Origin: G963664115 sp965263045
GTDB lineage: Bacteria > Acidobacteriota > Terriglobia > 20CM-2-55-15
Length of the DNA stretch: 64,000 bases
Reading direction: 5' to 3'
Assembly (NCBI GenBank): GCA_965263045.1
Contig: CBDHGK010000041.1
Location: 1,302,001-1,366,000, forward strand
Below the pieces are notes generated by a model. It worked only from the letters and a program-made list of their open reading frames with translations. It made no database searches and was not told where the DNA came from. Position numbers and translations under genes: made by a program. Of this stretch, positions 9,391 to 18,150 are shown one piece after another (positions within the stretch are counted from its first letter, which is position 1; each line of letters starts with the position of its first letter).

Positions 9391-9836
9391 AACGCCCACC
9401 GCCCGGGTGCGATCTGCGGCGACAACGATACCGGACCCTGCGCAACCGGTGGGTCATCACGCGTGTCCGTGAGGTGCGGGGCCGCCCCTCATCGGCCCTG
9501 TTCACCCTGGCCGTGCGGAACGCATCGTCGTTAGGCACGGGTCCTTCGATTCGGAGGAACGGTTCAAGCCAATCCGAAGTCCCGGGGTCACTTCCGTGTC
9601 GTCCGACATCGTGTCGATATGTGGACGGTGACAAATCATTGCATCAACATCGCTCGTTTTATAAACTTCCTCCAGTTTTCAAACTTTGCAATTCAGGGTA
9701 CCGGGGGCTGAGGGTTCATGACCTGGGCCTAATGCGACCCGCACGACAATGAAGCGGAATGGATCTGCCCGGTCACCCCAAGCGGCTTCATCGATCGACG
9801 CAGGCAGAATGGAGCAACACTTAAAGGAGAGCTGAC
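9391..9836 (+). other. Intergenic region upstream of the haem-binding propeller gene
   Basis: About 446 bases without a supported gene. An A+T-richer patch around 9640-9680, including TTGCAT and TATAAA spaced 15 bases apart, could be a weak promoter for the next gene. A good ribosome-binding site (AAAGGAGAG) lies at its right end. Confidence 0.45.
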
Positions 9837-12008
9837 ATGATGACGAAAGCAACGGTCGGTTTCGGAATAACAGCCGTCATCCTTGGAGTGCTGGTGCTGG
9901 GGTCGCCGCTCTGGATGGGCGCCAGTCAGGTCACCCCCCAGGCGGTCGAAATCGACAGCGATGATCTCGGTGGAGTGGTCTCGGGCGCAAACGGTCCGGA
10001 AGCCGGTGTGTGGGTGATCGCGGAAACAATAAATCTGCCGACGAAGTTCGTCAAGATCGTCGTTACCGACGATGCGGGGCGCTACCTGCTGCCCGACCTT
10101 CCCAGCGCGGATTACAGCGTCTGGGTGAGGGGCTACGGCCTCGTGGATTCGCCAAAGGTTCAGGCGGCCCCCGGGGAGGTCGTGAACCTGACGGCGGTCC
10201 TGGCGCCGGATGCGCATGCGGCGGCCCAGTACTATCCGGCCGGTTATTGGTTCTCCCTGCTCGAGCCGCCGGATAAGAGTGAGTTCCCCGGTACAGGCCC
10301 CGACGGTAACGGCATCTCGACAGATATCGGGAGCCAGGCCGCGTGGCTCAGGAACGTGAAGTCAGGTAACTGCATGGCCTGTCATCAACTGGGCAACAAG
10401 GCGACCCGCGAGATTCCAGCCAGCCTGGGCACCTTCGAATCTTCGGTGGCCGCCTGGGACCGGCGCATTCAGTCCGGACAGGCCGGCGGTGGAATGAGCA
10501 ACGGCCTCAACCGGCTTGGCCGCGGGCGGGCGCTCGAAATGTTTGCTGACTGGACCGACCGTATCGCTGCTGGCGAACTGCCGCCGGTACCGCCCCGACC
10601 CCAGGGCGAGGAACGCAATGTCGTCATCACGCAGTGGGACTGGGCCGACCCCACCGACTACCTCCATGACGAGGTGGCAACCGACCGGCGGAATCCCACG
10701 GTCAATGCCTACGGACCCATTTACGGAGCGCTCGAACTCAGCGCCGACTACCTGGCGGTCCTGGACCCGGTGACCCACACAGCGAGCCGGGCGGCTCTGA
10801 CCGTCCGCGACCCGGACACCCCGGCGACGTCGCCCGGAATGCCCCAGCCCTCGCCGTACTGGGGGGATGAGGTTCTCTGGGACAGCAAGAACAACGTCCA
10901 CAATCCGATGTTCGATGAGAAGGGCCAGGTCTGGATCACCTCCTCCGTGCGCCCGTCCGACAACCCGGACTACTGCAAGGAAGGTTCGGACCATCCGTCG
11001 GCCGAGTTGTTCCCGCTCAACGGCGCACGCCGCCACCTGGCCATGTACAACCAGGAAACCGAACAGCTCACCCATATCAGCACCTGTTTCGGCACCCATC
11101 ACCTGATGTTTGCCGAAGACGCCGACAACACGCTCTGGACGAGCGGCGGCGGCCAGGTCGTCGGCTGGCTGAACACCCGGATATTCGAGGAGACCGGCGA
11201 TGAGCAGCGATCGCAAGGCTGGACCGCCCTGATCATGGACACAAACGGCAACGGACGGAGAGACGCATATGTGGAACCGGACCAGCCCACCGACCCCACT
11301 CGGGACAAGCGATTTGGTCGGGCCTTTTACGCCGTCGCTCCGGCACCCGACGGGTCTGTCTGGGGGACGGCTCTGGATTTTCCAGGCGCCGTTATTCGTC
11401 TGGATCCAGGTGCGAACCCGCCCGAAACTGCACTCGCGGAGGTCTACGAACTGCCCCTGGACAGCCCCGAAGCACCCGTTCAGGGATTCTCACCCCGTGG
11501 GGGAGACGTGGACCGCAACGGCGTCTTCTGGGCGGCGCTGGCCAGCGGCCATCTGGCCAGCTTTGACCGACGCAAGTGCGCGGGGCCATTGAATGGGCCC
11601 GCGGCGACGGGCCAGCACTGTCCGGAAGGATGGAGCTTTTATACGGAGCCACTACCGCAAATGAAAGGCGTCACGGATTCCGGGAGTTCCGAGTCCAGTT
11701 ATTACACCTGGGTCGATCAGTTCGATACGCTCGGCCTGGGCGCGAACGTGCCGATCAACACCGGCAATGCGTCCGAAGGACTGCTGGCGCTCAAGGACGG
11801 CGAATGGGTCGTCCTTCGTGTCCCGTATCCCCTGGGCTTCTATACGAAATGGATGGATGGGCGCATTGACGATCCGAACGGTGGCTGGAAAGGCAAGGGC
11901 CTCTGGTCGACCGTGAGCACCCGGGCACCCTTCCACATGGAAGGTGGTAGGGGGACGACGAGCAAGGTGATGCACTTCCAGCTACGCCCCGATCCACTGG
12001 CCCGCTGA
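9837..12008 (+). CDS. Periplasmic c-type haem protein with carboxypeptidase-regulatory domain and lyase-like propeller
   Basis: A 723-residue exported protein. Residues 1-30 form a signal peptide or anchor. Residues about 45-125 are a carboxypeptidase-regulatory-like beta-sandwich (VTDDAGRYLLPDLPSADYSVWVRGYG). A single haem-attachment motif CMACH is at 179-183. The remainder resembles secreted propellers of the Vgb/streptogramin-lyase type, with repeated units such as HNPMFDEKGQVWITS and APDGSVWGTALDFPGAVIRLDP. The layout suggests a haem-containing periplasmic oxidoreductase or binding protein; the substrate is unknown. The start follows AAAGGAGAG. It converges with the cytochrome operon across a strong hairpin. 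Confidence 0.8.
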   Translation: MMTKATVGFGITAVILGVLVLGSPLWMGASQVTPQAVEIDSDDLGGVVSGANGPEAGVWVIAETINLPTKFVKIVVTDDAGRYLLPDLPSADYSVWVRGYGLVDSPKVQAAPGEVVNLTAVLAPDAHAAAQYYPAGYWFSLLEPPDKSEFPGTGPDGNGISTDIGSQAAWLRNVKSGNCMACHQLGNKATREIPASLGTFESSVAAWDRRIQSGQAGGGMSNGLNRLGRGRALEMFADWTDRIAAGELPPVPPRPQGEERNVVITQWDWADPTDYLHDEVATDRRNPTVNAYGPIYGALELSADYLAVLDPVTHTASRAALTVRDPDTPATSPGMPQPSPYWGDEVLWDSKNNVHNPMFDEKGQVWITSSVRPSDNPDYCKEGSDHPSAELFPLNGARRHLAMYNQETEQLTHISTCFGTHHLMFAEDADNTLWTSGGGQVVGWLNTRIFEETGDEQRSQGWTALIMDTNGNGRRDAYVEPDQPTDPTRDKRFGRAFYAVAPAPDGSVWGTALDFPGAVIRLDPGANPPETALAEVYELPLDSPEAPVQGFSPRGGDVDRNGVFWAALASGHLASFDRRKCAGPLNGPAATGQHCPEGWSFYTEPLPQMKGVTDSGSSESSYYTWVDQFDTLGLGANVPINTGNASEGLLALKDGEWVVLRVPYPLGFYTKWMDGRIDDPNGGWKGKGLWSTVSTRAPFHMEGGRGTTSKVMHFQLRPDPLAR

Positions 12009-12133
12009 GACCGGTCAGATGAAGCAGCTTAGATGTAGCAGATTATTCGATTGAGACCGAAGATCAGCGCCGTTCCATTGTGGCGCTGGCGCGCAGGTTT
12101 CCGGGAGTAATCGGTCGAACGTGTTGACCTCGT

Positions 12134-12162
12134 CCCGCGCGGTGGGGACCACCCGGCGCGGG
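12134..12162. terminator. Strong GC-rich hairpin between convergent genes
   Basis: CCCGCGC and GGTGG pair with CCACC and GCGCGGG around a GGA loop, with a two-base bulge. It sits between two convergent genes, 126 bases after one stop and 46 bases from the other, and lacks a long T-tract on either side. It is likely to act as a transcriptional boundary for both directions. Confidence 0.55.
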
Positions 12163-12207
12163 AGGGGAATGCGCGATTCGCAGTATGACGGTCAGCCGGG
12201 GCTCGTC

Positions 12208-12627
12208 TTAGGGCACCCAGGTTGGTCGTCCACCCGACACAAAAATGGGAATGTGGGGTGAACCTTTGTGACAGGTCGCGCAATTGACCTTGCTGTTGCC
12301 GGACCTGAAGGGCTCCTGTTCATTCAGCACCTCTACCATCCGGATCATCTGCCGCGCGACTTGCTTCATGGGGGTTTCGGGGATGTAGTCGGTCACGTCG
12401 TCATCACCCAGAAAGTGACAATACCGGCAGCGCGCGCCAAGCTGGTCTCGAATCATATTCATCTCTGCGCGCACTTCGTCGTAAGACATATCCGTGAAGA
12501 TCTCGATGTTGGTCAGCGGTGGGGGGGCCTGCTCCTGACCTAGAGCTTTGGGTGACTGTACAACGAAAACGAACGTCACCGCGACCAGGGCCGCCAGTCC
12601 AAACAGCGAAAACGAATTGTTCCTCAT
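12208..12627 (-). CDS. Dihaem cytochrome c of the photosynthetic reaction-centre cytochrome subunit type
   Basis: A 139-residue periplasmic cytochrome with a signal peptide (1-30, cleavage near LGQEQ). It has two haem-attachment sites, CRYCH (67-71) and CATCH (116-120), each with an upstream Met-containing helix (DEVRAEMNMIRDQLGARC; MKQVARQMIRMVEVLNE), as in the reaction-centre cytochrome subunit family. The family is common as a generic small electron carrier in non-phototrophs. The ATG at 12627 is chosen because GGGAGGA lies 7 bases upstream. It lies 68 bases downstream of the Fe-S protein gene on the same strand and is probably its electron-transfer partner. Confidence 0.87.
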   Translation of the reverse strand: MRNNSFSLFGLAALVAVTFVFVVQSPKALGQEQAPPPLTNIEIFTDMSYDEVRAEMNMIRDQLGARCRYCHFLGDDDVTDYIPETPMKQVARQMIRMVEVLNEQEPFRSGNSKVNCATCHKGSPHIPIFVSGGRPTWVP

Positions 12628-12695
12628 AGTTCCAGTTCCTCCCGGTAGCAAATAGTACCATAGCGTTCAGGAATCGCCGGTAGCGACTGAGTGAA

Positions 12696-14063
12696 CTACT
12701 TGACCTTGATCGCGGACTCTATCTTGACCCCTTTTTCCGAGATGCGCTGCCACGGCGTCTTCGGTCCCCAGAAAATCACCGTCATCAGGTAGAGCACCCA
12801 ACGCGCCAACCATGATCGCGAGGCCGCGAAGAAGCTCACCTGGTGCACAAAGGTGTTCGGCTTGTTCCACGGGCAGACCTTCAGGCACAGGGTGCAGGAC
12901 CAGGTATTGAATCCCGACACCCAGAACTTGAAACAGGAATCCTGATCCTGGGGCCACTTCCGATAGCCCCGAATCACCTTCTTGACCGGAGACAGGGCCT
13001 GGGGCGGACAGTTGGTCTCGCACAGGCGGCAGATCTCGCAGAAGTGCTGCACTCCGATATCCACCGGTTTGTCTACCAGGAGTTCCAGATCAGTCGTCAC
13101 CGCGGCCAGCCGGACCCGGGGTCCGAACTTGGGCGTGATCAGGTAGGTGTGCCGTCCCTCTTCACCCAGGCCGGCATTGACGGCGTGCGGAACCAGGGCA
13201 ATCTGCTCGTTCCGCAGATGATGGGCGGTGGCTGGATAACCCCGTTGGCGGATATAGGCGGCCAGCGTAACGGCAGTTTCAGCCAGATCGTAGTATGTCT
13301 TTCCGATCTCGCCGACGCTTTCATCGTTCCTGGGCGTCACCGTCGTATCGATCTTGAGATAGTCCATCTCGCGCCCGAATACGATGATGTACTTGTGGTT
13401 CAGATCGATCGGCCGGGTGACCGCTGGCCCGGTTTCCATCTTCGAGTCTTCGTATGAAAATGCCTCGCTGTAGACAAAGTCCTGGTTAATCGTGGTGATT
13501 CCGACGATATCTGCGCCAAGATACCTGGCCTGCTTTTTGATGTCTGTCGCCGCCGCCCTTGCATCGGCATAGGCCTGGCCATCGGCATTGGTATTGCCGT
13601 CCACCTGTCCCCGGAGCCCCATCGTCATGCCCCAGAACAGACCTGCAAAGGGATCCCGTTTCAGCAGGCTCCAACGACGCTTTGCGACCTGGGGTCCGTA
13701 TCCGCCCACGTGAGCCTTGTTGAAGGCGGTATCTTTCTGATTGAACTGTTCGGTTTCCGCCTCCCTCAATCCCTCGGTACCGAGCAACGACTGCGGGCGC
13801 CGGCCGATCGGGAGAAACAAAGCGACGGTGAACAGTGTCCCTCCGCTGGCGACGACAAGCTGGACCATCTCAGCAAAGCCGTTCGAGAGATGGTCCATCG
13901 CCCAGGCCCATGTGTAGATGCCCAGCCCAAGGGTCATCAAAATGGCCTGAACCAGGCCCATTTTGAAGGCTCGGGGTACGTTTTCTTCCCGACAGGCATA
14001 GGCGAACATATAGGTAAAGATCGTGTAGCCCAGGATGAGGAGGAACAGGTAGTAGAAAATCAC
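12696..14063 (-). CDS. Membrane-anchored reductive-dehalogenase-like Fe-S protein
   Basis: A 455-residue protein with a GTG start at 14063 preceded by AAGGGAGGG. Residues 1-20, 34-55 and 66-86 look like transmembrane helices. Residues about 160-335 resemble the cobalamin-binding fold of reductive dehalogenases and epoxyqueuosine reductase (QARYLGADIVGIT, HHLRNEQIALVPHAVNAGLG, TPKFGPRVRLAAVTTDLEL). Two [4Fe-4S] sites follow: CEICRLCETNC (342-352), then Cys377 with CTLCLKVCP (390-398). There is no twin-arginine signal, so it is not a classical respiratory RdhA; the fused N-terminal helices would anchor it instead. It probably takes electrons from the dihaem cytochrome encoded downstream. True dehalogenation is unproven; another corrinoid-dependent reduction is possible. 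Confidence 0.8.
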   Translation of the reverse strand: MIFYYLFLLILGYTIFTYMFAYACREENVPRAFKMGLVQAILMTLGLGIYTWAWAMDHLSNGFAEMVQLVVASGGTLFTVALFLPIGRRPQSLLGTEGLREAETEQFNQKDTAFNKAHVGGYGPQVAKRRWSLLKRDPFAGLFWGMTMGLRGQVDGNTNADGQAYADARAAATDIKKQARYLGADIVGITTINQDFVYSEAFSYEDSKMETGPAVTRPIDLNHKYIIVFGREMDYLKIDTTVTPRNDESVGEIGKTYYDLAETAVTLAAYIRQRGYPATAHHLRNEQIALVPHAVNAGLGEEGRHTYLITPKFGPRVRLAAVTTDLELLVDKPVDIGVQHFCEICRLCETNCPPQALSPVKKVIRGYRKWPQDQDSCFKFWVSGFNTWSCTLCLKVCPWNKPNTFVHQVSFFAASRSWLARWVLYLMTVIFWGPKTPWQRISEKGVKIESAIKVK

Positions 14064-14275
14064 AGACCCTCCCTTTTCAGAGGTTTCCGGACACTCGCTG
14101 TCTGGCCGCTGCCTAAAGGACTGAGAGTCAGTGTAAGAAGCTTTTCGGCCTTTCGCGACTTGAGGGGCGATACCCGCCGACGGAAAACAACCGGCATCCA
14201 CTCGGCCTGACCGTCTTCAGCCGCCAATAGTCCGGCGAGAGCGCAACCCGTCTGTTCAGTCCAACACAGTCTATA

Positions 14276-14642
14276 CCAGCCCGTGGCAGACGTGGCATCA
14301 ATCTCAAAGGCCACGCGCAGGGGTCTTCGGGTTGCAGGCGCGAAGTGAGGAGCGGCCACCGAGGTTTGAAACCGAGGCCGCCGGCGCCGTCTTCTCATCG
14401 TGACCCGTCTTGACAATTTCGGACAAAGCCTGTGGGGCGCCTGCAGCCTCCGTTTGAAACGTCGGTGGCCCTCCTGCGCCCAAGGGGTTACGGCGAAACG
14501 GGGCCGTCTTCGTTGTCGTCGACTCCTCGCAATGAATGAGCATTGCAACGTCGTCGCGACGTCGCGTCGTCACGCTGTTGCCTCCTGGAATCCGGCCCCG
14601 TTTGGCCGTAACGCGGCCCGCGAGACTTCTGCCACGGGCTGC
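14276..14642 (-). repeat. MITE-like inverted-repeat element, copy A (367 bp)
   Basis: Both ends carry CAGCCCGTGGCAGA in inverted orientation, flanked by TA at 14274-14275 and 14643-14644. Read on the minus strand it matches copy B (56829-57099) along its whole length with several insertions and deletions. It has no coding capacity that I can support. Internal complementary segments (TTACGGC.AAACGGGGCC and its complement) allow a long folded structure. TA duplications suggest mobilisation by an IS630/Tc1-type transposase, but its ends do not match the IS630 element in this window. Confidence 0.85.
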
Positions 14643-15481
14643 TAGTCCTCGCGGCCTGCCGCCACGTCACGGAATGTTTCGTTGTAGCCTTCGACTTCAT
14701 TGATCGGAGCGCATATGCCTTCGGTGATTCCGCTGAACAGACCCGTCCATTCGAAAAAAGTGTAGTTTTCGGCCGGCTCGCGCTGGAGCCGTCGAGGGGC
14801 CGCCGGCCAAGAGCCAGAGTAGAACGTCGGATCATAGAGCGTCATCTCGTGTTCGATGACATCGGCGCTGACCCGCCTGTAGCGCTCCTCGATCCGTGTG
14901 GTCAGGGAGACGGGATGTCCCGGCCTGTCGAGCCACGCCCTCTCGTCCAGACCGACGGTGTTGACGATCAGCGTGTCTCCTTCCCACCGGCCCACCGAGT
15001 GTCCGTACCAGGCGGGTCCAAGGAAGTCGAGGTTGTCCCCGGACGGCAATTCCCGTCCGTCCATCCAGATGTAACGGACCCGGTGCTCCCATTGGAAGAC
15101 CTGCAGTACCCGGTCGGACAGCATGATCATTTCCAGCGGTTCCGCATCGATCAGGAGCTTCGGAAATCCCTGCGGGTTGCACTGGTAGTCGGGGTCATTG
15201 GACAGATGCGCGTAAGGAACATCGGGTTCCAGGGGATGAAATCGGGCGGCGCCGGGCGACGGGATCCGGTCGCGCATGACATCCATTGCCTGCGGTGTGA
15301 GCTCGGGACGGGTGCTCAGGCCGAAACCCTGAAACGCGCTGGCCCCTCCTATTTCCCAGATTCCCGAAAAATCCCGGGCGTCAAAGTCTGCGGCCGGGCC
15401 CTGTCCCCACACCGTGGGAAGCCACCCGAACGCAAGAACCAGTGCCGCGGGCAAAACAAGTGAGGTGAATCGTTTACACAT
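14642..15481 (-). CDS. Secreted protein of unknown function
   Basis: A 279-residue exported protein with signal peptide (1-26, cleavage near VWGQG). The mature part has DFSGIWEIGG, LTPQAMDVMRDRIPS, then SNDPDYQCNPQGFPKLLI and WMDGRELPSG, followed by GHSVGRWEGDTLIVNTVGLDERAWLDRPGHP. This pattern is common in secreted proteins of Acidobacteriota and Proteobacteria that occur beside DUF6152 proteins, and the biochemical role is not known. The stop codon TAG is formed at the junction with the MITE: TA from the target plus G from the element end. The natural C-terminus may therefore have been longer. Confidence 0.72.
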   Translation of the reverse strand: MCKRFTSLVLPAALVLAFGWLPTVWGQGPAADFDARDFSGIWEIGGASAFQGFGLSTRPELTPQAMDVMRDRIPSPGAARFHPLEPDVPYAHLSNDPDYQCNPQGFPKLLIDAEPLEMIMLSDRVLQVFQWEHRVRYIWMDGRELPSGDNLDFLGPAWYGHSVGRWEGDTLIVNTVGLDERAWLDRPGHPVSLTTRIEERYRRVSADVIEHEMTLYDPTFYSGSWPAAPRRLQREPAENYTFFEWTGLFSGITEGICAPINEVEGYNETFRDVAAGRED

Positions 15482-15807
15482 TGATAGGACTCCTTCGCCC
15501 CAGCCGTCTTCCAGTATTTCGAAGAAAATTTATGTTGCTCCGCTCGAAGCCAATGCGGTCAGTAAGAAAAATATCGAATAGTCCCCAGTCTAGCAACTCA
15601 GACCCCGGCGTCAACTGGATCCGGCAGATGGCCACTCGTTGCCGCTGACATCTTCCAGAATGGATCAGCCTGAGACAGTGGCGGTGAGGGGGGGCATTCC
15701 TCGAACGACGTGAATCTCTCGCAATCAACTCAAACCAGAAAGCTCGGGGTGTGGGGGGAGGTTTCGCGGGCCGGGTTGCGTCCGGCCCGTCGCATATTAA
15801 AGTCTGT
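15482..15807 (-). other. Intergenic region between two minus-strand genes
   Basis: These 326 bases contain no frame with recognisable family features. An A+T-rich stretch near 15510-15580 may hold the promoter of the secreted-protein gene, but no clear -35/-10 pair stands out. Confidence 0.4.
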
Positions 15808-16965
15808 CTAAACCGTCGATAGCTGCGGAAAGATCCGTTCGATGTTGCCACGGTAGAGCTGCTCGAACTCACCGGCATCGAACAAGCCGGCATCGGCGAG
15901 TCCGTTGACGTCATTCACCATGTTGCTGTACGGATAATCAGTTCCGAACACCATCTGATCGATTCCCACAACCTGTCTGAGCGCACCCATCATCACCCCA
16001 TTCGAGGCCGCCGCACAGTCGTAATAGAAGCCCCGGAGCTGTTCAAGGGTCGACCCCGGTTCCGCCGTCTGCCTCAGATACGCATCGAGATCGCCGCGGT
16101 GCCCGACAATGCGCTGCGAAAGGAAAGGCATCGTGCCTCCGGCATGCGAGAAGATCCATCTGATGTTGGGGAACCTGATCGGCACCTCGTTTTGGATGAG
16201 GCTCATGATCATCCGGGTCGTGTCGGTCCCATACTCAATCGTGTTCGGGCGCATGCCCTTGACGATGTTGATGCAGCAGGCAGCATCCGTCGGATGCGTG
16301 TAGATGGTCAAGCTGCGGCGATTGAGTTCCTCCAGGAGTGGGGTGAATTGCGGTTCGCCGATGTACTGGTCGCCGTTGCTCGTCGCCAGGAACGCGGCGC
16401 CCGCCCCCAGGGTATCCATTGCGTACTCCAGCTCTCTCAGGCTGTTGTCGACATCAGGCATTGGCATCGACGCCGCCAGAATGAAGCGGCCCGGGTAATC
16501 GGCCACCATCTGAGTGCCGTACTCGTTTCCTTCGCGAGCCAGTCGACGAATGATTTCCGCACCCTGGGCCTCGGAGACGCCCCGCTGTCTGAGACGGTCT
16601 GGCGTAAAAGCCCCGCCGGCCTGTCCCGTGGAAATCAGCGCCGTAGCTGTCCCTGTCCTGTCCATTGCTTCGATCGAAGTGTCTGGCGTCCAACCAATCC
16701 TGGCGTTGGGTACCAGATCGATGGCCTCGAGCTCTTGAAACCAGCCGGCCGATGTGAAGTGGTGATGGACATCGACCCGGCGGCCCGCGGCGATTGCCCT
16801 TCCATCCACGGGCACGGACGGCTCATCGGCTGGAAGCGCCCCCGGTTCCTGGCCACAGCCCGTAAGCAACATGCCCGCCCCTGCAGCTGCAAGTCCGGTC
16901 AGAAACTGCCGCCGCGGATGGACGGTGATTCCGCTATTGTGACCATTCATATCGTCAGGCTTCAT
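15808..16965 (-). CDS. Amidohydrolase_2 (ACMSD-like) family protein, exported
   Basis: A 385-residue TIM-barrel metal hydrolase. The N-terminus carries both a twin-arginine motif (RRQFLTG) and a lipobox (LLTGCG), so it is probably exported and lipid-anchored. Metal-ligand motifs include VDVHHHF after strand 1, a His in IYTHPTDAA, FSHAGGTMPFLSQR and FGTDYPYSN with the catalytic Asp. These match the branch containing aminocarboxymuconate-semialdehyde decarboxylase and 6-methylsalicylate decarboxylase, so decarboxylation or hydrolysis of an aromatic acid is likely. The start has GGAGGT 7 bases upstream. Confidence 0.85.
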   Translation of the reverse strand: MKPDDMNGHNSGITVHPRRQFLTGLAAAGAGMLLTGCGQEPGALPADEPSVPVDGRAIAAGRRVDVHHHFTSAGWFQELEAIDLVPNARIGWTPDTSIEAMDRTGTATALISTGQAGGAFTPDRLRQRGVSEAQGAEIIRRLAREGNEYGTQMVADYPGRFILAASMPMPDVDNSLRELEYAMDTLGAGAAFLATSNGDQYIGEPQFTPLLEELNRRSLTIYTHPTDAACCINIVKGMRPNTIEYGTDTTRMIMSLIQNEVPIRFPNIRWIFSHAGGTMPFLSQRIVGHRGDLDAYLRQTAEPGSTLEQLRGFYYDCAAASNGVMMGALRQVVGIDQMVFGTDYPYSNMVNDVNGLADAGLFDAGEFEQLYRGNIERIFPQLSTV

Positions 16966-17394
16966 GTTCTACCTCCAAAGGCAAAATGGGGCACCATTAC
17001 ACCCTCCGTATCGACGCATTGGGCCGCCCACCCGCAACGGTTCATTGTACCGGACGCCGTGAACGGCACCGGACGCCGTGAACGGGCGAGACCTTACCAC
17101 GACCGACGAACTCCTGCGGTTGATGGCTTTTGGACAGAGTACTGTCAGAAGGTAGTCAATAGAAGAGCACAATTGCAATGAAAATAGAATCCTGGGTGGC
17201 GATCTCGTCCCTCGCGGCTGCAGAACCCCTGGGGTAGGCCGCATCGAGCGTGAAGACAGGTCTGTCACCATGCTGAAGCACTGGCACACCTGCACGTTCT
17301 CTGATATTAAAGGACGTGACGGAATCGATCGGGCTCGCTGTTGGATCTTTAGAATTCGTATCATTGAGCATACCCGCGGCTGCTGAGGATAAGC
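16966..17394. other. Intergenic region between divergent genes, with a short direct repeat
   Basis: This 429-base spacer separates the divergent amidohydrolase and ankyrin genes and should hold both promoters. Two direct copies of accggacgccgtgaacgg lie at 17049-17066 and 17068-17085. Weakly protein-like open frames occur on the minus strand, but none has family features that I recognise. Confidence 0.5.
17049..17085. repeat. 18-bp direct repeat, two copies
   Basis: Two perfect copies of accggacgccgtgaacgg occur with a 1-base spacer, giving a 19-base period. They lie about 85-120 bases upstream of the amidohydrolase start codon. The role is unknown. Confidence 0.85.
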
Positions 17395-18150
17395 ATGATG
17401 TCTGGACTGCCAAGAATTGTATCGGTAGCGGCCTTCCTGCTGCTGCTTGCAGCCTGTGCGGCGGATCTCAATCTTGAATTATTCATTGCTGTGGAGAATG
17501 GCGACACGAATGGTGTCGGGGCCTTGCTCGATGCCGGGGCCGACGTGCATGCGACGGCCAACAACGGCGTGACAACATTGATGACGGCTTCACTCGGAGG
17601 CGACACCGAAACCGCCAGGGTCCTGCTCGATGCCGGGGCGGACCCGAATGCGAGAAGCAGCAATGGCACCTCAGCCCTGACGAATGCGGCGATGGGCGGT
17701 CATACCGATACGCTCCGGGCCCTGCTCGATGCCGGGGCCGACGTGAATGGGAGCGCCGGTGCTGACACGACAGCCTTGATGAATGCAGCGACGGGCGGTC
17801 ACACTGAGGCCGCTCGAGCCTTGCTCGATGCGGGGGCCGACGTGGATGCGCGAATCAACAATGGTGCGACTGCCCTGATACAGGCCGCAGGCGGAGGTAA
17901 CATCGAAACGGTTCAAGACTTGCTCGACGCCGGGGCCGATGTGAACGCGGAAGGCAACACCGGGGTGACCGCCCTGATGATTGCTGCCGGTGGCGGTTAC
18001 ACCGAAACTGTACAGCTCTTGCTCGATGCCGGGTCCGATGTGAATGCGCGAATCAATACTGGCCGGACCGCGCTGGGCCTGGCCGGAGACAGATACTACG
18101 ACGATATAGTGGACATTCTGCTGGCCGCTGGCGCGGAACCCGAGTCGTAG
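17395..18150 (+). CDS. Ankyrin-repeat lipoprotein
   Basis: A 251-residue protein with a lipoprotein signal (LLLLAACAAD, Cys21). It is followed by about seven 33-residue ankyrin repeats, each with TALMNAATGGHTEAARALLDAGADV-type sequence split into helix-loop-helix-turn units. These repeats are very regular at DNA level, so they may recombine. The protein is probably tethered in the periplasm and mediates protein contacts; similar bacterial ankyrin proteins can protect against oxidants or toxins, but there is no partner gene nearby to suggest a role. Confidence 0.85.
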   Translation: MMSGLPRIVSVAAFLLLLAACAADLNLELFIAVENGDTNGVGALLDAGADVHATANNGVTTLMTASLGGDTETARVLLDAGADPNARSSNGTSALTNAAMGGHTDTLRALLDAGADVNGSAGADTTALMNAATGGHTEAARALLDAGADVDARINNGATALIQAAGGGNIETVQDLLDAGADVNAEGNTGVTALMIAAGGGYTETVQLLLDAGSDVNARINTGRTALGLAGDRYYDDIVDILLAAGAEPES

